Shown: in pieces, positions 11,984 to 20,640 of the stretch
Layout: every line of letters starts with the position of its first letter
Position numbering within the stretch: position 1 is the stretch's first letter
DNA from: Allacma fusca
Lineage: Eukaryota > Arthropoda > Collembola > Symphypleona > Sminthuridae
Length of the DNA: 64,000 nucleotides
Reading direction: 5' to 3'
Assembly: GCA_947179485.1 (NCBI GenBank)
Contig: OX359246.1
Coordinates: forward strand, 51,005,632-51,069,631
Position numbers and translations under genes: made by a program
The notes under the pieces: generated by a model
Database searches by the model: none
Told to the model about the DNA's origin: nothing
What the model saw: the letters and a program-made list of their open reading frames with translations, nothing else

Positions 11984-12861
11984 AATACACTCGGGGAGTC
12001 TGCCAAAGCTCAATTTTCGAATTTGAGGTGAATCGAAAAACTTTAAAAATAGGGATAAAAATGTGTCGTTTCTGTGGTCACTTTTTCGGTTGTTTTCTGA
12101 ACTCGTCCGATTCTCCTCAAGATTTGGGAATACACTCGGGCAGTCTGCCAAAGCTCAATTCTCGAATTTGAGGTGAATCGAAAAACTTTAAAAATAGCGA
12201 TTAAAATGAAGTGTCGTTGCTCTGGTCACTTTTTCAACGGTTTGCTGAACTCGTCCGATTCTCCTCAAACTTTGGGAATACATTCGGGCAGTATCCTAAA
12301 GCTTAATTCTCGAATTTGAGTTGAATCGAAAAACTTTAAAAATAGCGATGAAAATGACGTGCCGTTGCTCTAGTCACTTTTTTAAGGGTTTCCTGAACTC
12401 GTCCGATTCTCCTCAAACTTTGGAAATACTATCGGGCAGTCTGCTCAAGCTTAATTCTCGACTTTGAGGTGAATCGAAAAACTTTAAAAATAGCGATTAA
12501 AATGAAGTGTCGTTGCTCTGGTCACTTTTTCAACGGTTTGCTGAACTCGTCCGATTCTCCTCAAACTTTGGGAATACACTCGGGCAGTCTGCCAAAGCTT
12601 AATTCTCGAATTTGAGGTGAATCAAAAAACTTTAAAAATAGCGATGAAAATGAAGTGTCGTTGCTCTGGTCACTTTTTCAAGGGTTTCCTGAACTCGTCC
12701 GAATCCCATCAAACTTTGGGAATACACTCGGGCAGTCTGCCAAAGCTCAATTCTCGACTTTGAGTTGAATCGAAAAACTTTAAAAATAGCGATAAAAATG
12801 ACGTGTCGTTTCTGTGGTCACTTTTTCGGTTGTTTTCTGAACCGGTCCGAATCCCCTCAAA

Positions 12862-12893
12862 CTTTGGGAATACACTCGGGCAGTCTGCCAAAG
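12862..12893. other. Inverted repeat across the monomer junction (example copy)
   Basis: CTTTGG (12862-12867) and CCAAAG (12888-12893) form 6-bp perfect arms around a 20-bp loop that contains the monomer start. In monomers with the ggcaatac junction the arms grow to 8 bp, CTTTGGCA and TGCCAAAG, with a 16-bp loop. L2 monomers lose part of the right arm (cctaaag). The element recurs in most of the array. It could form a cruciform or a hairpin in a transcript, but no activity can be inferred from sequence alone. Confidence 0.6.
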
Positions 12894-12912
12894 CTCAATT
12901 CTCGAATTTGAG
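12894..12912. other. Central dyad CTCAATTC-TC-GAATTTGAG (example copy)
   Basis: The arms CTCAATTC and GAATTTGAG are complementary over 8 bp with one extra T and a 2-bp centre. The dyad lies directly after the junction inverted repeat, so the two occupy about 50 consecutive bases of each L1 monomer. Variants ctcgactttgag and ctcgattttgag weaken the inner arm but keep CTCAA/TTGAG. L2 monomers (cttaattctcgaatttgag) weaken the outer arm. It occurs hundreds of times in this window in some form. Confidence 0.6.
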
Positions 12913-12920
12913 GTGAATCG

Positions 12921-12946
12921 AAAAACTTTAAAAATAGCGATAAAAA
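12921..12946. other. Phased A-tracts (example copy)
   Basis: Three five-base A-tracts begin at 12921, 12930 and 12942, that is 9 and 12 bp apart and 21 bp, about two helical turns, overall. T-tracts on the same strand follow at monomer positions about 102-106 and 113-116. Such spacing is known to favour intrinsic DNA curvature and fixed nucleosome placement. The tracts are kept in almost all monomers, although L2-K3 copies often break the second one (ctttcaaaatag). Confidence 0.55.
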
Positions 12947-13016
12947 TGACGTGTCGTTTCTGTGGTCACTTTTTCGGTTGTTTTCTGAACTCGTCCGATT
13001 CTCCTCAAACTTTGGG

Positions 13017-13164
13017 AATACACTCGGGCAGTCTGCCAAAGCTCAATTCTCGAATTTGAGGTGAATCGAAAAACTTTAAAAGTAGCGATTAAAATGAAGT
13101 GTCGTTGCTCTGGTCACTTTTTCAACGGTTTGCTGAACTCGTCCGATTCTCCTCAAACTTTGGG
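13017..13164 (+). repeat. Reference monomer, type L1-K2 (148 bp)
   Basis: Relative to the K1 monomer it has gattaaaatgaagtgtcg instead of gataaaaatgacgtgtcg, gttgctctgg instead of gtttctgtgg, and the K2 core box tcaacggtttgctg. The rest is nearly identical. K2 monomers occur throughout the array and are often followed by an L2-lead monomer. This copy carries a private change, aaagtagcg for aaatagcg, that also marks some copies elsewhere (for example near 19905, 31125, 44398 and 50891). Those copies therefore share recent ancestry. Confidence 0.93.
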
Positions 13165-13312
13165 AATACATTCGGGCAGTATCCTAAAGCTTAATTCTCG
13201 AATTTGAGTTGAATCGAAAAACTTTCAAAATAGCGATTAAAATGAAGTGTCGTTGCTCTAGTCACTTTTTTAAGGGTTTCCTGAACTCGTCCGAATCCCC
13301 TCAAACTTTGGG
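13165..13312 (+). repeat. Reference monomer, type L2-K3 (148 bp)
   Basis: The L2 lead reads attcgggcagtatcctaaag followed by cttaattc. It differs from L1 by a cluster of substitutions within about 20 bp and creates an AAGCTT site. The core is K3, in the form ctctagtcacttttttaagg followed by gtttcctg. This type usually comes directly after a K2 monomer and before a gggattgcactcggg, aatcccatc or aatctcctaaaac junction. The clustered differences from L1 look like an older monomer lineage rather than scattered mutation. Confidence 0.93.
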
Positions 13313-14347
13313 ATTGCACTCGGGCAGTCTGCCAAAGCTCAATTCTCGAATTTGAGTTGAATCGAAAAACTTTAAAAATAGCGATGAAAATGACGTGCTG
13401 TTGCTCTGGTCACTTTTTCAAGGGTTTCCTGAACTCGTCCGATTCTCCTCAAACTTTGGCAATACACTCGGGCAGTCTGCCAAAGCTCAATTCTCGATTT
13501 TGAGGTGAATCGAAAACCTTTAAAAATTGCGATGAAAATGACCATCGTTGCTCTGGTCACTTTTTTAAGGGTTTCCTGAACTCGTCCGATTCTCCTTAAA
13601 CTTTGGGAATACTATCGGGCAGTCTACCAAAGCTCAATTCTCGAATTTGAGGTGAATCGAAAAACTTTCAAAATAGCGATTAAAATGAAGTGTCGTTGCT
13701 CTAGTCACTTTTTTAAGGGTTTCCTGAACTCGTCCGAATCCCATCAAACATTGGGAATACACTCGGGCAGTCTGCCAAAGCTCAATTCTCGAATTTGAGG
13801 TGAATCGAAAAACTTTAAAAATAGCGATTAAAATGAAGTGTCGTTGCTCTGGTCACTTTTTCAACGGTTTGCTGAACACGTCCGATTCTCCTCAAACTTT
13901 GGGAATACATTCGGGCAGTATCCTAAAGCTTAATTCTCGAATTTGAGTTGAATCGAAAAACTTTCAAAATAGCGATTAAAATGAAGTGTCGTTGCTCTAG
14001 TCACTTTTTTAAGGGTTTTCTGAACTTGTCCGATTCTCCTCAAACTTTGGCAATACACTCAGGCAGTCTGCCAAAGCTCAATTCTCGATTTTGAGGTGAA
14101 TCGAAAAACTTTAAAAATAGCGATGAAAATGACGTGCCATTGCTCTAGTCACTTTTTCAAGGGTTTCCTGAACTCGTCCGATTCTCCTCAAACTTTGGCA
14201 ATACACTCAGGCAGTCTGCCAAAGCTCAATTCTCGATTTTGAGGTGAATCGAAAAACTTTAAAAATAGCGATGAAAATGACGTGCTGTTGCTCTGGTCAC
14301 TTTTTCAAGGGTTTCCTGAACTCGTCCGATTCTCCTCAAACTTTGGC

Positions 14348-14507
14348 AATACACTCAGGCAGTCTGCCAAAGCTCAATTCTCGATTTTGAGGTGAATCGA
14401 AAACCTTTAAAAATTGCGATGAAAATGAAGTGTCGTTGCTCTGGTCACTTTTTCAACGGCTTTTTCGGTTGTTTTCTGAACTTGTCCGATTCTCCTCAAA
14501 CTTTGGC
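14348..14507 (+). repeat. 160-bp hybrid monomer K2/K1 (copy 4)
   Basis: Same double core box and join. It is a fixed member of the 2,085-bp HOR-B unit. Confidence 0.9.
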
Positions 14508-14803
14508 AATACACTCAGGCAGTCTGCCAAAGCTCAATTCTCGATTTTGAGGTGAATCGAATAACTTTAAAAATAGCGATGAAAATGACGTGCTGTTGCT
14601 CTGGTCACTTTTTCAAGGGTTTCCTGAACTCGTCCGATTCTCCTCAAACTTTGGCAATACACTCAGGCAGTCTGCCAAAGCTCAATTCTCGATTTTGAGG
14701 TGAATCGAAAACCTTTAAAAATTGCGATGAAAATGAAGTGTCGTTGCTCTGGTCACTTTTTCAACGGTTTGCTGAACTCGTCCGATTCTCCTTAAACTTT
14801 GGG

Positions 14804-14955
14804 AATACTATCTATACTACAGTCTGCCAAAGCTCAATTTTCGAATTTGAGGTGAATCGAAAAACTTTAAAAATAGCGATAAAAATGACGTGTCGTTTCT
14901 GTGGTCACTTTTTCGGTTGTTTTCTGAACTTGTCCGATTCTCCTCAAACTTTGGG
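14804..14955 (+). repeat. 152-bp long-junction monomer (copy 3)
   Basis: Same actatctatactac lead; a fixed member of the 2,085-bp unit. Confidence 0.88.
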
Positions 14956-16432
14956 AATACACTCGGGGAGTCTGCCAAAGCTCAATTTTCGAATTTGAGG
15001 TGAATCGAAAAACTTTAAAAATAGGGATAAAAATGTGTCGTTTCTGTGGTCACTTTTTCGGTTGTTTTCTGAACTCGTCCGATTCTCCTCAAGATTTGGG
15101 AATACACTCGGGCAGTCTGCCAAAGCTCAATTCTCGAATTTGAGGTGAATCGAAAAACTTTAAAAATAGCGATTAAAATGAAGTGTCGTTGCTCTGGTCA
15201 CTTTTTCAACGGTTTGCTGAACTCGTCCGATTCTCCTCAAACTTTGGGAATACATTCGGGCAGTATCCTAAAGCTTAATTCTCGAATTTGAGTTGAATCG
15301 AAAAACTTTAAAAATAGCGATGAAAATGACGTGCCGTTGCTCTAGTCACTTTTTTAAGGGTTTCCTGAACTCGTCCGATTCTCCTCAAACTTTGGGAATA
15401 CTATCGGGCAGTCTGCTCAAGCTTAATTCTCGACTTTGAGGTGAATCGAAAAACTTTAAAAATAGCGATTAAAATGAAGTGTCGTTGCTCTGGTCACTTT
15501 TTCAACGGTTTGCTGAACTCGTCCGATTCTCCTCAAACTTTGGGAATACACTCGGGCAGTCTGCCAAAGCTTAATTCTCGAATTTGAGGTGAATCAAAAA
15601 ACTTTAAAAATAGCGATGAAAATGAAGTGTCGTTGCTCTGGTCACTTTTTCAACGGTTTGCTGAACTCGTCCGATTCTCCTCAAACTTTGGGAATACATT
15701 CGGGCAGTATCCTAAAGCTTAATTCTCGAATTTGAGTTGAATCGAAAAACTTTCAAAATAGCGATTAAAATGAAGTGTCGTTGCTCTAGTCACTTTTTTA
15801 AGGGTTTCCTGAACTCGTCCGAATCCCATCAAACATTGGGAATACACTCGGGCAGTCTGCCAAAGCTCAATTCTCGAATTTGAGGTGAATCGAAAAACTT
15901 TAAAAATAGCGATTAAAATGAAGTGTCGTTGCTCTGGTCACTTTTTCAACGGTTTGCTGAACACGTCCGATTCTCCTCAAACTTTGGGAATACATTCGGG
16001 CAGTATCCTAAAGCTTAATTCTCGAATTTGAGTTGAATCGAAAAACTTTCAAAATAGCGATTAAAATGAAGTGTCGTTGCTCTAGTCACTTTTTTAAGGG
16101 TTTTCTGAACTTGTCCGATTCTCCTCAAACTTTGGCAATACACTCAGGCAGTCTGCCAAAGCTCAATTCTCGATTTTGAGGTGAATCGAAAAACTTTAAA
16201 AATAGCGATGAAAATGACGTGCCATTGCTCTAGTCACTTTTTCAAGGGTTTCCTGAACTCGTCCGATTCTCCTCAAACTTTGGCAATACACTCAGGCAGT
16301 CTGCCAAAGCTCAATTCTCGATTTTGAGGTGAATCGAAAAACTTTAAAAATAGCGATGAAAATGACGTGCTGTTGCTCTGGTCACTTTTTCAAGGGTTTC
16401 CTGAACTCGTCCGATTCTCCTCAAACTTTGGC

Positions 16433-16592
16433 AATACACTCAGGCAGTCTGCCAAAGCTCAATTCTCGATTTTGAGGTGAATCGAAAACCTTTAAAAATT
16501 GCGATGAAAATGAAGTGTCGTTGCTCTGGTCACTTTTTCAACGGCTTTTTCGGTTGTTTTCTGAACTTGTCCGATTCTCCTCAAACTTTGGC
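16433..16592 (+). repeat. 160-bp hybrid monomer K2/K1 (copy 5)
   Basis: Exact counterpart of copy 4 in the second 2,085-bp unit. No further hybrid of this kind was seen to the right of it. Confidence 0.9.
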
Positions 16593-16888
16593 AATACACT
16601 CAGGCAGTCTGCCAAAGCTCAATTCTCGATTTTGAGGTGAATCGAATAACTTTAAAAATAGCGATGAAAATGACGTGCTGTTGCTCTGGTCACTTTATCA
16701 AGGGTTTCCTGAACTCGTCCGATTCTCCTCAAACTTTGGCAATACACTCAGGCAGTCTGCCAAAGCTCAATTCTCGATTTTGAGGTGAATCGAAAACCTT
16801 TAAAAATTGCGATGAAAATGAAGTGTCGTTGCTCTGGTCACTTTTTCAACGGTTTGCTGAACTCGTCCGATTCTCCTTAAACTTTGGG

Positions 16889-17040
16889 AATACTATCTAT
16901 ACTACAGTCTGCCAAAGCTCAATTTTCGAATGTGAGGTGAATCGAAAAACTTTAAAAATAGCGATAAAAATGACGTGTCGTTTCTGTGGTCACTTTTTCG
17001 GTTGTTTTCTGAACTTGTCCGATTCTCCTCAAACTTTGGG
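16889..17040 (+). repeat. 152-bp long-junction monomer (copy 4)
   Basis: Same lead, 2,085 bp after copy 3. It has a private substitution in the central dyad, cgaatgtgagg for cgaatttgagg. Confidence 0.88.
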
Positions 17041-17859
17041 AATACACTCGGGGAGTCTGCCAAAGCTCAATTTTCGAATTTGAGGTGAATCGAAAAACTT
17101 TAAAAATAGGGATAAAAATGTGTCGTTTCTGTGGTCACTTTTTCGGTTGTTTTCTGAACTCGTCCGATTCTCCTCAAGATTTGGGAATACACTCGGGCAG
17201 TCTGCCAAAGCTCAATTCTCGAATTTGAGGTGAATCGAAAAACTTTAAAAATAGCGATTAAAATGAAGTGTCGTTGCTCTGGTCACTTTTTCAACGGTTT
17301 GCTGAACTCGTCCGATTCTCCTCAAACTTTGGGAATACATTCGGGCAGTATCCTAAAGCTTAATTCTCGAATTTGAGTTGAATCGAAAAACTTTAAAAAT
17401 AGCGATGAAAATGACGTGCCGTTGCTCTAGTCACTTTTTTAAGGGTTTCCTGAACTCGTCCGATTCTCCTCAAACTTTGGGAATACTATCGGGCAGTCTG
17501 CTCAAGCTTAATTCTCGACTTTGAGGTGAATCGAAAAACTTTAAAAATAGCGATTAAAATGAAGTGTCGTTGCTCTGGTCACTTTTTCAACGGTTTGCTG
17601 AACTCGTCCGATTCTCCTCAAACTTTGGGAATACACTCGGGCAGTCTGCCAAAGCTTAATTCTCGAATTTGAGGTGAATCAAAAAACTTTAAAAATAGCG
17701 ATGAAAATGAAGTGTCGTTGCTCTGGTCACTTTTTCAACGGTTTGCTGAACTCGTCCGATTCTCCTCAAACTTTGGGAATACATTCGGGCAGTATCCTAA
17801 AGCTTAATTCTCGAATTTGAGTTGAATCGAAAAACTTTCAAAATAGCGATTAAAATGAA

Positions 17860-18930
17860 GTGTCGTTGCTCTGGTCACTTTTTCAACGGTTTGCTGAACT
17901 CGTCCGATTCTCCTCAAACTTTGGGAATACATTCGGGCAGTATCCTAAAGCTCAATTTTCGAATTTGAGGTGAATCGAAAAACTTTAAAAATAGCGATAA
18001 AAATGACGTGTCGTTTCTGTGGTCACTTTTTCGGTTGTTTTCTGAACTTGTCCGATTCTCCTCAAACTTTGGGAATACACTCGGGGAGTCTGCCAAAGCT
18101 CAATTTTCGAATTTGAGGTGAATCGAAAAACTTTAAAAATATGGATAAAAATGTGTCGTTTCTGTGGTCACTTTTTCGGTTGTTTTCTGAACTCGTCCGA
18201 TTCTCCTCAAGATTTGGGAATACACTCGGGCAGTCTGCCAAAGCTCAATTCTCGAATTTGAGGTGAATCGAAAAACTTTAAAAATAGCGATTAAAATGAA
18301 GTGTCGTTGCTCTGGTCACTTTTTCAACGGTTTGCTGAACTCGTCCGATTCTCCTCAAACTTTGGGAATACATTCGGGCAGTATCCTAAAGCTTAATTCT
18401 CGAATTTGAGTTGAATCGAAAAACTTTAAAAATAGCGATGAAAATGACGTGCCGTTGCTCTAGTCACTTTTTTAAGGGTTTCCTGAACTCGTCCGATTCT
18501 CCTCAAACTTTGGGAATACTATCGGGCAGTCTGCTCAAGCTTAATTCTCGACTTTGAGGTGAATCGAAAAACTTTAAAAATAGCGATTAAAATGAAGTGT
18601 CGTTGCTCTGGTCACTTTTTCAACGGTTTGCTGAACTCGTCCGATTCTCCTCAAACTTTGGGAATACACTCGGGCAGTCTGCCAAAGCTTAATTCTCGAA
18701 TTTGAGGTGAATCAAAAAACTTTAAAAATAGCGATGAAAATGAAGTGTCGTTGCTCTGGTCACTTTTTCAACGGTTTGCTGAACTCGTCCGATTCTCCTC
18801 AAACTTTGGGAATACATTCGGGCAGTATCCTAAAGCTTAATTCTCGAATTTGAGTTGAATCGAAAAACTTTCAAAATAGCGATTAAAATGAAGTGTCGTT
18901 GCTCTAGTCACTTTTTTAAGGGTTTCCTGA
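17860..18930 (+). repeat. Partial third HOR-B copy (1,033-bp offset)
   Basis: A hybrid monomer at about 17,930-17,960 joins an L2 lead (gcagtatcctaaag) to ctcaattttcgaatttgagg of the 16.9-kb monomer. From there the sequence repeats 16.92-17.86 kb at +1,033 bp, which is 7x148 - 3. A private change, atatggataaaaatg for atagggataaaaatg, lies near 18,141. The match to the parent ends where aatctcctaaaacttt appears (about 18,940). Confidence 0.85.
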
Positions 18931-20640
18931 ACTCGTCCGAATCTCCTAAAACTTTGGGAATACACTCGGGCAGTCTGCCAAAGCTCAATTCTCGAATTTG
19001 AGGTGAATCAAAAAACTTTAAAAATAGCGATGAAAATGACGTGCTGTTGCTCTGGTCACTTTTTCAAGGGTTTCCTGAACTCGTCCGATTCTCCTCAAAC
19101 TTTGGCAATACACTCAGGCAGTCTGCCAAAGCTCAATTCTCGATTTTGAGGTGAATCGAAAACCTTTAAAAACTGCGATGAAAATGACCATCGTTGCTCT
19201 GGTCACTTTTTTAAGGGTTTCCTGAACTCGTCCGATTCTCCTTAAACTTTGGGAATACTATCGGGCAGTCTACCAAAGCTCAATTCTCGAATTTGAGTTG
19301 AATCGAAAAACTTTAAAAATAGCGATAAAAATGTGTCGTTTCTGTGGTAACTTTTTCGGTTGTTCTCTGAACTCGTCCGATTCTCCTCAAACTTTGGCAA
19401 TACATTCGGGCAGTATCCTAAAGCTTAATTTTCGAATTTGAGTTGAATCGAACAACTTTAAAAATAGCGATTAAAATGAAGTGTCGTTGCTCTGGTCACT
19501 TTTTCAAGGGTTTCCTGAACTCGTCCGAATCCCATCAAACTTTGGGAATACACTCGGGCAGTCTGCCAAAGCTCAATTCTCGACTTTGAGTTGAATCGAA
19601 AAACTTTAAAAATAGCGATAAAATGACGTGTCGTTTCTGTGGTCACTTTTTCGGTTGTTTTCTGAACCGGTCCGAATCCCCTCAAACTTTGGGAATACAC
19701 TCGGGCAGTCTGCCAAAGCTCAATTCTCGAATTTGAGGTGAATCGAAAAACTTTAAAAATAGCGATAAAAATGACGTGTCGTTTCTGTGGTCACTTTTTC
19801 GGTTGTTTTCTGAACTCGTCCGATTCTCCTCAAACTTTGGGAATACACTCGGGCAGTCTGCCAAAGCTCAATTCTCGAATTTGAGGTGAATCGAAAAACT
19901 TTAAAAGTAGCGATTAAAATGAAGTGTCGTTGCTCTGGTCACTTTTTCAACGGTTTGCTGAACTCGTCCGATTCTCCTCAAACTTTGGGAATACATTCGG
20001 GCAGTATCCTAAAGCTTAATTCTCGAATTTGAGTTGAATCGAAAAACTTTCAAAATAGCGATTAAAATGAAGTGTCGTTGCTCTAGTCACTTTTTTAAGG
20101 GTTTCCTGAACTCGTCCGAATCCCCTCAAACTTTGGGATTGCACTCGGGCAGTCTGCCAAAGCTCAATTCTCGAATTTGAGTTGAATCGAAAAACTTTAA
20201 AAATAGCGATGAAAATGACGTGCTGTTGCTCTGGTCACTTTTTCAAGGGTTTCCTGAACTCGTCCGATTCTCCTCAAACTTTGGCAATACACTCGGGCAG
20301 TCTGCCAAAGCTCAATTCTCGATTTTGAGGTGAATCGAAAACCTTTAAAAATTGCGATGAAAATTACCATCGTTGCTCTGGTCACTTTTTTAAGGGTTTC
20401 CTGAACTCGTCCGATTCTCCTTAAACTTTGGGAATACTATCGGGCAGTCTACCAAAGCTCAATTCTCGAATTTGAGGTGAATCGAAAAACTTTAAAAATA
20501 GCGATAAAAATGTGTCGTTTCTGTGGTAACTTTTTCGGTTGTTCTCTGAACTCGTCCGATTCTCCTCAAACTTTGGCAATACATTCGGGCAGTATCCTAA
20601 AGCTTAATTTTCGAATTTGAGTTGAATCGAACAACTTTAA
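18930..20640 (+). repeat. HOR-D type block
   Basis: The order is K3 (gtgctgttg), the 147-bp gaccatcg monomer, the 145-bp ggtaac monomer, K3 with aatcccatc, K1 with ctgaaccgg, K1, K2, L2-K3, K3, then the 147- and 145-bp pair again. It matches 25.13-26.84 kb at +6,201 bp, and the same order appears many times in the right half. One private change, gaaaattaccatcg for gaaaatgaccatcg, is near 20,364. Confidence 0.85.

Larger units (their letters stand above)
12869..13016 (+). repeat. Reference monomer, type L1-K1 (148 bp)
   Basis: This copy serves as the reference for monomer positions. It has the L1 lead (ctgccaaagctc at about 16-27), an A-rich middle with three A-tracts (53-57, 62-66, 74-78), acgtgtcg at about 81-88, and the K1 core box ttcggttgttttctg at about 105-119. 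It ends with cgtccgattctcctcaaact followed by ttggg. It has 9 CpG sites. The same type stands in uninterrupted runs, for example from 20.86 to 21.49 kb, with a strict 148-bp step. K1 monomers come in two alternating forms, one with ctcgtcc and ctcgggcag, the other with cttgtcc and ctcggggag. Confidence 0.95.
11815..13665 (+). repeat. HOR-B followed by an HOR-A-like insert
   Basis: The first part (to about 12,640) repeats the 9.4-10.25 kb block. From about 12,660 to 13,640 the order and marks (aatcccatc, ctgaaccgg, gggattgcac, gaccatcg) are those of HOR-A around 2.15-3.0 kb and 4.5-5.0 kb. HOR-A-type monomers are therefore set inside HOR-B. At about 13,640-13,665 the gaccatcg monomer leads straight into ctttcaaaatagcg without the usual 145-bp monomer, which marks a recombination join. 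Confidence 0.75.
13665..17860 (+). repeat. HOR-B, 2,085-bp 14-mer, two tandem copies
   Basis: About 13665-15749 and 15750-17834 match at +2,085, continuing slightly to about 17,860. The length is 14x148 + 12 + 4 - 3, accounted for by one 160-bp hybrid, one 152-bp monomer and one 145-bp monomer. Shared private marks include atcaaacattggg (13745 and 15830), gctgaacacgtccg and atcgaataac. Copy 2 has its own changes, cactttatcaagg near 16,693 and cgaatgtgagg near 16,928, so the copies have begun to diverge. Confidence 0.9.

Noticed and set aside
12869-13016. CENP-B box
   Set aside because: The cgggcag and ttcgggcag motifs resemble parts of it, but the required TTCG....A..CGGG arrangement was not found on either strand of the reference monomer.
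12869-13016. Ancient half-monomer duplication (aaacttt and attctc each occur twice per monomer)
   Set aside because: The two pairs are 84 and 100 bp apart, so they do not support one common internal duplication; the matches are only 6-7 bp.
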